From NCBI GenBank assembly GCA_964352985.1, contig CAYGUK010000107.1, positions 1 to 12,842 on the forward strand: a DNA stretch of 12,842 bases, written 5' to 3'. Within the stretch, counting starts at the first letter, position 1. Each line of letters starts with the position of its first letter. A model generated the notes under the pieces. The model was not told the DNA's origin. It did no database searches and saw only the letters and a list, made by a program, of their open reading frames with translations. Origin of the DNA: CAYGUK01 sp964352985 (GTDB lineage: Bacteria; Pseudomonadota; Gammaproteobacteria; JAHCLG01). Shown here piece after piece: positions 1 to 7,073 of the stretch. Made by a program: the position numbers and the translations under genes.

Positions 1-392
1 AGTCCTAACATTGGAACCCAACGCAATTGAGTTTTTAAAAAAAAGCGTAATAACGGAATGCGATGAGTAAATATTTTTTGCAAAACAACGATATCAAGCC
101 AACTTTGATGATTTGATATAACTAAATACCAATCTTTAGGATTTAACTTAGGAAGACCTGTAATTTGCCAATTTATTTTTCGGGTGACGGCAATTCCCCA
201 ATTATTCATGCTAATCCAATAAAGCGCGATATATTTGACAATGTGGCCGCAAAAACGCTGCCAAGGTTTAATAGGGATAATGAATTTTAAAAACGAGAAA
301 ATAACAACAGGGAGGGAGACAACCAATATATTAATGATAAATAAAATTAATGTGAAAACCCCATAAAGTGTGTGTAAAAAATTTTTAAACAT
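1..392 (-). CDS. yihG: YihG-type 1-acylglycerol-3-phosphate acyltransferase family protein, 5' part (cut by window edge)
   Basis: I translated this partial gene by hand from the complementary strand; 130 codons are visible and the 3' part lies outside the window. The protein starts with a hydrophobic segment (about residues 9-40), as in inner-membrane PlsC-fold acyltransferases. The acyltransferase signature HX4D is present as NHQSWLD (H95, D100), followed by IVVLQ and a basic/hydrophobic stretch ending FLKTQLRWVPMLG. From memory, this resembles E. coli YihG (NHRSWADIVVL, FLKQQLAWVPFLG) more than PlsC itself. The family transfers acyl chains to lysophospholipids. The ATG at 390-392 has an AGGATGG Shine-Dalgarno sequence five bases upstream. 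The gene lies 87 bp downstream of the RND pump gene on the same strand, but a candidate promoter of its own lies in that gap. The family is secure; the exact substrate is not. Confidence 0.8.
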   Translation of the reverse strand, partial: MFKNFLHTLYGVFTLILFIINILVVSLPVVIFSFLKFIIPIKPWQRFCGHIVKYIALYWISMNNWGIAVTRKINWQITGLPKLNPKDWYLVISNHQSWLDIVVLQKIFTHRIPLLRFFLKTQLRWVPMLG

Positions 393-421
393 TTATCCAT
401 CCTAGTGTCGTTAGGTTGGCC

Positions 422-427
422 ATTATA
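422..427 (-). promoter_or_regulatory. Candidate -10 box for the yihG-like gene
   Basis: A perfect TATAAT reads on the minus strand 30 bases before the acyltransferase start codon, which would give a leader of about 22 bases. No recognisable -35 hexamer lies at 16-18 bp. A promoter here would let yihG be expressed independently of the pump operon, but without a -35 it stays tentative. Confidence 0.4.
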
Positions 428-479
428 CAGGATTGAAAACTTCCTGCATCATTTATTGAAAAGCGCTTTCAGGCTATAA

Positions 480-3400
480 TTATTCTCGAGTTTGATTATA
501 ATTATGGATAAATTTCTTTTTGACTTTGCTCGAAAAATCATCGATATAAGTGTAAATTACGGGGACAATTATCAATGTCAAGATTGTTGATGTAATAATC
601 CCACCAATAATCGCTTGGGCCATAGACATACGTTGCTTCGCGCCCTCGCCAATGCCTAGCGCTAATGGCAACATGCCAAATATCATGGCAAAGGTTGTCA
701 TTAAAATTGGGCGTAAGCGAATAAGACCGGCATCTAAAATGGCTTGATAACGACTCACACCTTTTGCTCTTGCTTGGTTAATAAAATCAATTAATAAAAT
801 GGCATTTTTAGTCACTAAACCCATTAACATAATACAACCAATGACAGAAAATAAATTAAAGGTTGAACCCGTAATAAACAAGGCAATAAATACCCCGATA
901 AGTGATAAAGGTAATGATGCCATAATGGCAATAGGTTGTGTGAAGCTCGCAAATTGTGATGCCAAAATAATATAAATAAAAATGACAGCAAGGATTAAAC
1001 TACTCGCGGCATAACCCGCACTTTGAATCATTTTTTTAGTGTTACCACTTTTATGAATGCTATAACCGCTCGGTAAATGAATTTGATTTATTTTATGATA
1101 GAGAGCAAGACTCGCGTTTCCTTGAGCAACACCATTCACATTCGCTGAGACTAAAATTTCTCGTTCTAAACTGCGATGATCAATTTCACTTGGATCTTCT
1201 GTTTTAATAATATTGGCCACTTGAGATAAAGGTACCATCACCGGGGTTTGATTGTTACTCAATGAATTGCTCGCAATGGGGGTATTTTGTAAATCACTTA
1301 ACGTTGTTTTATGTTTATCGCTTAATTGCACATAAACATCGTAATTATTATCATCAGGTCCTAACCAAGTACTCACTTGTTGACCTGAAAATAAGGGTGA
1401 AATGGTGTTATAAATTGTATTGGCATTAATGCCTAAATCACTGGCTATTTCAGGTTTTATTTTAATATTATAAGTGGATTGTAAATCGCTACTACTATTA
1501 TCAATGTCGACAAAGCCTTTGGTGTGATGCATGAGTTTAACTACTTTTGCCGCAATTTTATCGAGTGTATCAAGATCAGGACCTTCGACACTGACTTTAA
1601 TCGCACGTTCGGCACGACCAAATGAATCGCTTAAGCCAACCATTGTTTTTAAACCGGCTAAGGGTTGTAATTGTTGACGAAAGATACTCACCAGTTCTTG
1701 TGCTGTGTGTTTTCTTTGGCTTAAAGGTTTGAGTTCAACATAAATATTGGCATTATTAAAACCTGATTTTCGATTTCCCGCAATTGAAGCATAGGTAAAT
1801 GATACATCGGGATTTTGTTTAATGAGTTTTTCAATTTGTTTAATTTTACTTTCGGTATATTTTAACGAGGAGCCATTCGCGGTGGTGATGGCTAAACTGA
1901 CTTCACCCAGATCAGCACTGGGTAAAAATTCAGAACCGATATAATGTATCAATAAAAACGAACTACAAAAAAGTGCGAGTGTGATCATGAGCGTTTTGCG
2001 GCGATGTTCTAAACACCAAACTAAACATCGTTGATAAAATTGACTGACGTTTTCAACAATGTTATCTCGCCATCTCGAAAATGCCGCAAGACGACCCGAT
2101 TGTTTATTGATGTCTAATTGCGGATCATACCAAATACTCGATAACATAGGATCAAGCGTATAACTAACGAATAATGATATTAATACAGCCACAGAAACCG
2201 TCATACCAAATTCAAAAAACATTTTCCCAATCATCCCTTGCATAAAAGAGATAGGTAAAAATACCGCGACTAAGGTCGACGTTGTCGCTAATACGGCAAG
2301 ACCAATTTCTTTAGTACCATCTAATGCTGCTTGAAAATGTGATTTGCCTAGTAAAATATGTCGTGAAATATTTTCACGAACAACGATGGCATCATCAATT
2401 AAAATACCAATCACTAACGAAAGCGCCATTAACGTCATCACATTAATGCTAAACCCTAAAACATAAATTGCGACAAAACTGCCAATCACAGAAATGGGTA
2501 ACGTTAAGGAAGTGATCACAGTAGAACGCCAGGAACTTAAAAATAAAAAGATAACTAAAATAGTTAATAAGCCACCTTCTAAAATAGTTTCTTTGACGTT
2601 ATTTACAGAATTTATAATGCCCTTGGCATTATCTCTGATAATTTTAATTTTAACATCTTTGGGCAATTCTCTTTGTAATCGCTTGAGTTTTGCTTTGACG
2701 TTATTTGATACCGCAATAGTATTAGCATCATCTGATTTTAAAATATCAATGGTGACGGCGGATTTACCATCGATTAATGCCGCACTCATTTGTTCAGCTT
2801 TACCATCGACCACTTTGGCAACTTGATTTAAAGTAATCGATTGGTCACCACGTTTTGCGACTATAATATTGTTAAAGCCACTTATTTGTTTAAATTCTCC
2901 TTGGATTTCGATATTAGTATTACTTAGTTTTGTTTTAATAATACCACTTGGATAATTTTGGTTTTGCCAAGTGATGGCATTGATGATATCACTCACACTT
3001 AAGTTATATTCTTTTAGTTTATTGGGATCAATATCAATATTCACTTGGCGTTCAATATTACCATTAATATCGGCTTCTCCGACGCCATTCACATTTTCGA
3101 TACGTTTGACGACTAAATTTTGCGCGAGATCAGATAAGTAACGTAAAGAACGTTTAGCTGAAGTTAAGCTGATTGATAAAACAGGTTGTTGATCGGGATC
3201 GAGATGACGAATTTCAGGCGTTTTAATATTCGTATTAAATTGGCCTAAAATAGCTGAAACACGTTCCCTAACTTGCTCTTCGTCTTCTGTTACTTTGGTT
3301 CCTAAATTAAACTGTATAATAACAACAGATTTTCCTTGCATTGATTTTGAGCGTAAATTATCAATGCCTCCAATCGTATTAACGCTATCTTCAATTTTAT

Positions 3401-3593
3401 TTGTGACATCTTGCTCAACCGCTTTAGCGCTGGCATTGGGATAATCGGTAGTGATCACAATAGTAGGAAAATTAATATCAGGAAATTGTTGGACGGGAAT
3501 TTTATTGTAAGAAAAAATGCCCAATACCAAAATGGTGATCATCATCATCGTGGCAAAAATGGGATTATTAATACTAAGCTTGGTGAACCACAT
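480..3593 (-). CDS. RND efflux pump permease, HAE1 family (AcrB/MdtB/MdtC-like)
   Basis: Inner-membrane proton-driven multidrug efflux transporter of 1037 residues, a normal length for the family. The N-terminus MWFTKLSINNPIFATMMM is the usual first RND helix. The TM4 proton-relay motif GILIDDAIVVREN carries the Asp pair at about residues 400-401, and TM10 carries the matching Lys in GLVTKNAILLIDF (about K929). Two large periplasmic loops and the LPSADLGEVSL segment after TM7 are in place. An in-frame ATG at 3632 would add 13 residues, but it lacks a ribosome site. The ATG at 3593 has AGGA eight bases upstream and begins at the family-typical residue, so I chose it. It overlaps the 3' end of the adaptor gene by 20 bp, implying translational coupling in one operon. 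No TolC-like partner is nearby. The substrate cannot be read from sequence. Confidence 0.95.
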   Translation of the reverse strand: MWFTKLSINNPIFATMMMITILVLGIFSYNKIPVQQFPDINFPTIVITTDYPNASAKAVEQDVTNKIEDSVNTIGGIDNLRSKSMQGKSVVIIQFNLGTKVTEDEEQVRERVSAILGQFNTNIKTPEIRHLDPDQQPVLSISLTSAKRSLRYLSDLAQNLVVKRIENVNGVGEADINGNIERQVNIDIDPNKLKEYNLSVSDIINAITWQNQNYPSGIIKTKLSNTNIEIQGEFKQISGFNNIIVAKRGDQSITLNQVAKVVDGKAEQMSAALIDGKSAVTIDILKSDDANTIAVSNNVKAKLKRLQRELPKDVKIKIIRDNAKGIINSVNNVKETILEGGLLTILVIFLFLSSWRSTVITSLTLPISVIGSFVAIYVLGFSINVMTLMALSLVIGILIDDAIVVRENISRHILLGKSHFQAALDGTKEIGLAVLATTSTLVAVFLPISFMQGMIGKMFFEFGMTVSVAVLISLFVSYTLDPMLSSIWYDPQLDINKQSGRLAAFSRWRDNIVENVSQFYQRCLVWCLEHRRKTLMITLALFCSSFLLIHYIGSEFLPSADLGEVSLAITTANGSSLKYTESKIKQIEKLIKQNPDVSFTYASIAGNRKSGFNNANIYVELKPLSQRKHTAQELVSIFRQQLQPLAGLKTMVGLSDSFGRAERAIKVSVEGPDLDTLDKIAAKVVKLMHHTKGFVDIDNSSSDLQSTYNIKIKPEIASDLGINANTIYNTISPLFSGQQVSTWLGPDDNNYDVYVQLSDKHKTTLSDLQNTPIASNSLSNNQTPVMVPLSQVANIIKTEDPSEIDHRSLEREILVSANVNGVAQGNASLALYHKINQIHLPSGYSIHKSGNTKKMIQSAGYAASSLILAVIFIYIILASQFASFTQPIAIMASLPLSLIGVFIALFITGSTFNLFSVIGCIMLMGLVTKNAILLIDFINQARAKGVSRYQAILDAGLIRLRPILMTTFAMIFGMLPLALGIGEGAKQRMSMAQAIIGGIITSTILTLIIVPVIYTYIDDFSSKVKKKFIHNYNQTRE

Positions 3594-4698
3594 GTTGTTT
3601 ATCCTGGTTGGGTAATTCGACGTGTTCACCATTTTTAAAAGTTATCGCAGATTGGATTATCCATTGGTTATTTATCACGCCTTTATTTAACGCAACTTTA
3701 TTATTGTTTTGATCAATTACGTTTATTCCCACAGGTTGTTTTGTGATGATGCCATTTGCAATGGCATAAACATAATAATGATTTTTATTTTTATGAAGCG
3801 CGCTATAAGGGATAATTAAACTATTTGCAAATTGTTTAATTAAAATTTTGCCATTTGCAAACAAGCCATCGCGTAATAAACCCTGTGGATTATCAACATT
3901 AATATAAACATAAAACGCACGCGTGTTAGCAATAATCGAGGGATTAATTCGGCAAACAATGCCTTTAAATTTTTCTGCAAATCCGCTAATAGTAAACGTT
4001 GCCACATCATTTATATGAACTAAATTGATTTGATTGGCGGGAACAATGGCTTTTAATTGTAATTTATTTAAATTAACGACTTTAAAAAGCGTGGTGCCGG
4101 GACTCACATTTTCACCTTGATCGATATCTCGTTCGCTAACGATACCACTAATGGGTGATGAGATTTGCGTGTAACCCAATTGTAATTTGGCTTCTTGCAA
4201 GCTTGCTTGGGCTTGTTTTACTAAGGCATTATCTAAAGCTACTTGGCTTTTTAAATCATCAAAATCACTCGCGGAATAATATTTTTCTTGGAATAACTTT
4301 TTATATCGAGATAGTTTGTTTTTATCATTTTGATAAGTTGCTTGTTTTGATAATAACAAGGCTTGATCTTGTAACACCGTTTGTGTTAAATCATTAGGAT
4401 CAATTGTGGCGATGACTTGATTTTTATTGACTTGTTGTCCAGGGAGAATATTCACTTTTTGGATTTCACCGGACACTTTACTGATAATAGTGGTTTGAGT
4501 AAGCGGATAAAGTGAGCCGGAGAATACAATGCTTTTAGCGTAATCTTGAGTTTTGACTTGAGTCACATCTGCTTGATTTAAGAGTGCAACAGCGGTTTTT
4601 TTAGCAAGAGAATGATGTGCAAAATGATAATGCTTGATTATCAGTAAACCAATCATTCCAAATAAAATTATTGTGCCAAAAAGTGTTGCCTTTTTCAT
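3574..4698 (-). CDS. Periplasmic adaptor (membrane fusion) subunit of the RND efflux system
   Basis: A 374-residue HlyD/AcrA/MdtA-type adaptor that would bridge the RND pump and an outer-membrane channel. Residues 5-22 form a single hydrophobic N-terminal segment, and no lipobox cysteine follows, so it is probably anchored by a signal anchor rather than a lipid. The first lipoyl half-motif is at about 72-103 (SKVSGEIQKVNILPGQQVNKNQ), a coiled-coil hairpin at about 105-173, and the second lipoyl half at about 176-210 (TQISSPISGIVSERDIDQGENVSPG). Beta-barrel and membrane-proximal domains follow. It is the first gene of the operon and overlaps the pump gene. The ATG at 4698 has no good Shine-Dalgarno sequence, and a TATACT hexamer sits only six bases upstream, which would give a leaderless message. 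A CpxR box lies about 50 bp upstream in the shared intergenic region. Confidence 0.92.
   Translation of the reverse strand: MKKATLFGTIILFGMIGLLIIKHYHFAHHSLAKKTAVALLNQADVTQVKTQDYAKSIVFSGSLYPLTQTTIISKVSGEIQKVNILPGQQVNKNQVIATIDPNDLTQTVLQDQALLLSKQATYQNDKNKLSRYKKLFQEKYYSASDFDDLKSQVALDNALVKQAQASLQEAKLQLGYTQISSPISGIVSERDIDQGENVSPGTTLFKVVNLNKLQLKAIVPANQINLVHINDVATFTISGFAEKFKGIVCRINPSIIANTRAFYVYINVDNPQGLLRDGLFANGKILIKQFANSLIIPYSALHKNKNHYYVYAIANGIITKQPVGINVIDQNNNKVALNKGVINNQWIIQSAITFKNGEHVELPNQDKQHVVHQA
3602..3605 (-). promoter_or_regulatory. Shine-Dalgarno site that fixes the RND pump start
   Basis: AGGA on the minus strand, inside the 3' end of the adaptor gene, lies eight bases before the ATG at 3593. 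The alternative upstream ATG at 3632 has no such site. This supports a 1037-residue pump and a 20-bp overlap with the upstream gene. Confidence 0.65.
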
Positions 4699-4704
4699 GA
4701 GTCG

Positions 4705-4710
4705 AGTATA
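4705..4710 (-). promoter_or_regulatory. Candidate -10 box for the efflux operon
   Basis: TATACT on the minus strand, five of six bases matching TATAAT, ends six bases before the adaptor ATG. The predicted transcript would begin at or next to that ATG. No consensus -35 is present, as expected if an activator is required. The CpxR box centre at 4751 would lie at roughly -53. Confidence 0.4.
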
Positions 4711-4743
4711 ACTTTTTCACTTGTAAGTTTGTGTTTGTCTAGT

Positions 4744-4758
4744 GTTAAGAAATGTAAA
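4744..4758 (+). promoter_or_regulatory. CpxR box shared by cpxR and the efflux operon
   Basis: GTTAA-GAAAT-GTAAA matches the known CpxR consensus GTAAA-N5-GTAAA at nine of ten fixed positions. It lies in the 74-bp divergent region between the adaptor gene and cpxR, about 50 bp from the putative -10/start regions on each side. That geometry would let one site act on both promoters: autoregulation of cpxR and stress induction of the pump. The GAAATGTAAA core is identical to the box upstream of cpxP/cpxA. Confidence 0.7.
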
Positions 4759-4772
4759 GAGGGGATAGCATA

Positions 4773-5501
4773 ATGCTCGGAAGACGCTATAATAAAAACA
4801 TGAATCAAGAGACAATTGCAACTGTATTAATTATCGATGACGATAAAGAACTTTGCCAACTATTAGCGGAATATCTTCTACCCGAAGGTTTTCAACTTCG
4901 TGCTATCCATGATGGTAAAATTGATATTACAAAAGTCAAAGCATACGATATTATCATCCTCGACATCATGTTACCCGATAGAGTCAACGGGTTAGATATT
5001 TTAAAAATGTTGCGAGCAAATAATATTTTTACACCAGTATTGATGTTGACCGGACGCGGCGAAGAAATCGACCGCATTGTCGGATTAGAATGTGGTGCGG
5101 ATGATTATTTAGGCAAGCCTTGTAGTCCACGTGAATTATTAGCGCATTTACGCGCGATTATTCGACGTAAAGAACAAATTGCGAATAATTCATCACAATC
5201 GATGGTGTCAGTCGGTGATTTAGTTTGTCAAAGTCAATCAAGAGTCATGAAATATCAAAATCACACACTTGATTTAACGACGGCTGAATTTAATATTTTA
5301 GAACTATTAATTGCTCATGCCGGTAAATCAGTTAATAAAGAAATATTAGCGGAAAAAGCTTTATTTCGAAAGTTATCGCCTTACGATCGAGCCATCGACA
5401 TTCATATTAGTAATATTCGTAAAAAGCTACTGCAAGCCGGTCAAGATCCCTGCCACATTAAAACTTTGCGTGGCATTGGTTATTTATATCAAGTCTATTA
5501 A
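4773..5501 (+). CDS. cpxR: CpxR response regulator (OmpR/PhoB family)
   Basis: DNA-binding response regulator of the Cpx envelope-stress two-component system. The receiver domain (about residues 16-132) has the acidic pair D22-D23, phospho-acceptor D64 (IILDIML), switch threonine T93 (MLTGRG) and K115. The winged-helix effector domain (about 145-242) contains SPYDRAIDIHISNIRKKL and KTLRGIGYLY, almost the same as E. coli CpxR (TPFDRAIDMHISNLRRKL, KTLRGRGYL). The ATG at 4773 has a GAGGGG Shine-Dalgarno sequence eight bases upstream. An in-frame ATG at 4800 gives the family-typical short N-terminus (MNQETIATVLIIDDD) but would need leaderless translation from the TATAAT at 4788-4793. The gene is divergent from the efflux operon across a CpxR box. 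Unlike enterobacteria, cpxA does not follow directly; a convergent cpxP-like gene intervenes. Confidence 0.93.
   Translation: MLGRRYNKNMNQETIATVLIIDDDKELCQLLAEYLLPEGFQLRAIHDGKIDITKVKAYDIIILDIMLPDRVNGLDILKMLRANNIFTPVLMLTGRGEEIDRIVGLECGADDYLGKPCSPRELLAHLRAIIRRKEQIANNSSQSMVSVGDLVCQSQSRVMKYQNHTLDLTTAEFNILELLIAHAGKSVNKEILAEKALFRKLSPYDRAIDIHISNIRKKLLQAGQDPCHIKTLRGIGYLYQVY
4788..4793 (+). promoter_or_regulatory. Candidate -10 box at the cpxR start
   Basis: A perfect TATAAT whose predicted transcription start falls on the second in-frame ATG of cpxR (4800). It places the CpxR box at about -49. No good -35 is seen, which fits an activated promoter. It competes with the Shine-Dalgarno-led start at 4773, which would lie upstream of this transcript. 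Confidence 0.4.
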
Positions 5502-5556
5502 TTCTAACCAAGATATTCTTTAGGTTGTAATTAAATTCATTTTAAAATTGAAATAA

Positions 5557-5585
5557 AAAAAAGTGGGCAAAGCGCCCACTTTTTT
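5557..5585. terminator. Bidirectional intrinsic terminator between cpxR and the cpxP-like gene
   Basis: GTGGGC pairs with GCCCAC around a five-base loop (AAAGC), and the stem is extended by an A-tract pairing with a T-tract to about 12 bp. The A/T tracts on both sides give a U-run in either direction. It lies 55 bp after the cpxR stop and 14 bp after the stop of the convergent cpxP-like gene, so it can end both transcripts. Confidence 0.92.
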
Positions 5586-5598
5586 AACTTTATCGATT

Positions 5599-6069
5599 TT
5601 ATCGACGATGAGGACGTTCGCTCATTTCTTTTTTGAATTGTGCTTGTTGTTCTGGCGTTAAAATTTGATAAATTTTACCGCTAGTCGCAATTCGGAGAGT
5701 CATCATTTGTTTCATGAGTGAAGATTGTTGATCGATGAGCTTATTCACTTCATCATTAGGTTGGAAATTGTTATTGATTAAAGCTGTTTTTAATTGCTCT
5801 CTAATTTGTTTGAGTTGTTCACGTGTTGTTTTTACTTGATTATGATTTTCTTTCATAATCGTTTTAACTTGTGCTTTTTGTTCCTCAGTTAAGTTTAGTT
5901 TTTTAAACATTTTTTTAAAATGTTTGTGTTTATGTTGGAATTTGTGTTCCTGTTGCGTTTGTTGCTGATTTTGGTTTTCAGCGGATTGTGCCATTGCTGC
6001 CGTGATGCCACCAAAGGCAAGACTACCGGCTAACACTGCTGGGATAAGTAACTTAGACATTTTCTTCAT
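5599..6069 (-). CDS. cpxP: CpxP/Spy-family periplasmic stress protein
   Basis: A 156-residue exported protein. Residues 1-27 form a signal peptide (lysine-rich start, hydrophobic core, AMA cleavage site before QSAENQ). A Gln/His/Lys-rich linker (about 28-56) leads into the helical Spy/CpxP fold with the two diagnostic LTXXQ motifs, LTEEQ at 60-64 and LTPEQ at 137-141. CpxP binds the CpxA sensor domain in the periplasm and damps signalling, and related Spy proteins act as chaperones. GGAG lies six bases before the ATG. The position inside the cpx locus, divergent from cpxA across CpxR boxes, favours CpxP over Spy. The His-rich stretch (HKFQHKHKHFKK) might bind metal, which is inference. Placement between cpxR and cpxA is unlike E. 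coli, where cpxP is divergent from a contiguous cpxRA operon. Confidence 0.87.
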   Translation of the reverse strand: MKKMSKLLIPAVLAGSLAFGGITAAMAQSAENQNQQQTQQEHKFQHKHKHFKKMFKKLNLTEEQKAQVKTIMKENHNQVKTTREQLKQIREQLKTALINNNFQPNDEVNKLIDQQSSLMKQMMTLRIATSGKIYQILTPEQQAQFKKEMSERPHRR

Positions 6070-6103
6070 GATTCTCTCCGATAATTTGATTATTGATACT
6101 AAG

Positions 6104-6117
6104 TTTATATGATAATA
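6104..6117 (-). promoter_or_regulatory. Candidate -10 region of the cpxP-like gene
   Basis: Two overlapping minus-strand hexamers are possible: TATAAA (6104-6109) and TATTAT (6112-6117). They place the centre of the CpxR box at about -49 or about -42, both usual distances for an activator. Neither has a recognisable -35 hexamer, in keeping with a CpxR-dependent promoter. Confidence 0.4.
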
Positions 6118-6138
6118 TGTTAGATAGGTTTTGGAAAT

Positions 6139-6164
6139 GTAAAGAAATGTAAAGCAGATGTTAA
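6139..6164 (+). promoter_or_regulatory. CpxR box array between the cpxP-like gene and cpxA
   Basis: GTAAA-GAAAT-GTAAA (6139-6153) is a perfect match to the CpxR consensus GTAAA-N5-GTAAA. A third, degenerate half-site GTTAA follows six bases later (6160-6164), giving three half-sites at roughly helical-turn spacing. The array sits in the 105-bp divergent region, about 70 bp from the cpxP-like start and 10-36 bp before the cpxA start. It strongly suggests that both genes belong to the CpxR regulon. Confidence 0.8.
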
Positions 6165-6174
6165 GATTAGTATA

Positions 6175-7033
6175 ATGCGTAGTCTATTTTGGAAAATCTT
6201 TTTATTATTTTGGGTTGCAATGATTTTGATGACAGTGATAGCAGTGATGATCACCCATCAAATGACTGATCGCTATTATATTACCGCACGTCAACGGGCG
6301 TTGTTACGTGCCTATGCGCACAGTGCAGTAGCGGTTTTAAATAACGGTGGCCAACGTGCGTTGCGACGTTGGTCGAAAAATGTCAAAAAAGCCGAAAATA
6401 TTAAAGCCTATATCTTAAATGCTGATCGCGAAGATATTTTACATCGTCCCATTCCAAAAGCGGTGAGTACCTATATCGATAATTATTTATTGCCGATTAG
6501 ACGTCCCCAATTTTATACCACTGACGACCAAATTTTATTAGGATTTAAATTTCATTCAGATGGTGAACGTTATATTTTAGTGGCGATGTTGCCACGTTTA
6601 GCACCGGTCAATTCTTTATTTTTGCATCATCCTAGTTTAATTGGTATTCGTTTAATTGTGGCTTTACTAGTCAGCGGCTTAATTTGTTTTATTTTATCTC
6701 GATATTTAACTAATCCTTTGCGTAAATTACAGAATATGGCAAGCTTACTTGCCGAGGGCGATTTTACAACTCGCGTAAAACCGAGTTTAGGTAAGCGGCA
6801 TGATGAAATTTCTGCCTTAGCTGAAGAGTTTGATGACATGGCAGAAAAATTAGAAATTTTATTACATAGTCACAAACAATTATTAAGAGATGTGTCGCAT
6901 GAATTACGTTCCCCTTTAGCGAGATTGCAAGTCGCTTGTGAATTAGCAAAAAAAAATAGCACGGATGATAAAAGCTTTAATCGGATTGAACTAGAAATTA
7001 CCCGATTAAATGATTTAATCGGTGAAATTTTAT
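6175..7033 (+). CDS. cpxA: CpxA sensor histidine kinase, N-terminal part (sensor, HAMP, HisKA) up to an assembly gap
   Basis: Inner-membrane sensor kinase partner of CpxR. TM1 is at about residues 7-28, a periplasmic domain at 29-154, TM2 at about 155-176, and HAMP at about 177-230 (LTNPLRKLQNMASLLAEGDFTTR). The HisKA helix carries the phospho-accepting histidine H242 in SHELRSPLARLQ, matching E. coli SHELRTPLTRLQ. Reading breaks at a run of ten Ns directly after GEIL. The remainder of the gene resumes at 7074, and joining 7033 to 7074 gives a continuous 445-residue kinase, close to the E. coli length. The ATG at 6175 fits the family N-terminus but has only a poor Shine-Dalgarno sequence, and a TATAAT overlaps it (6171-6176). 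CpxR boxes lie immediately upstream. Confidence 0.85.
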
Positions 7034-7073
7034 NNNNNNNNNNCCACAACTGCAGACATCGCAGACAGATGAT
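7034..7073. other. Assembly gap (10 N) plus about 30 bases of probable spurious sequence inside cpxA
   Basis: Ten Ns (7034-7043) are followed by 30 bases that are less AT-rich than their surroundings, contain a partial GCAGACA repeat and bring a TGA into the kinase frame. Removing exactly these 40 bases joins TTT-TAT to CCATGTCTCG and reads GEIL-S-MSRID. This aligns residue for residue with the E. coli CpxA segment NDLLVMSR. I infer a scaffolding or contig-end error rather than a natural insertion. Confidence 0.8.

Noticed and set aside
458..470. Small palindrome AAAGCGCTTT between the pump gene and yihG as a terminator
   Set aside because: The palindrome leaves no room for a loop with a stable stem, and no T-run follows on the minus strand.
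2494..2826. 110-codon open frame on the + strand antisense to the RND pump gene
   Set aside because: It lies wholly inside a well-supported gene, has no ribosome site and no recognisable domain; it is a shadow of the pump coding sequence. The same holds for the frames at 3411-3638, 4155-4397, 4892-5077, 6627-6839, 6764-6949, 7662-7868 and 8623-8805.
7034..7073. A natural insertion (transposon remnant or programmed frameshift) in cpxA
   Set aside because: There are no inverted ends or target duplication, and the segment abuts a ten-N scaffold gap; its exact removal restores the family alignment, which points to an assembly artefact.
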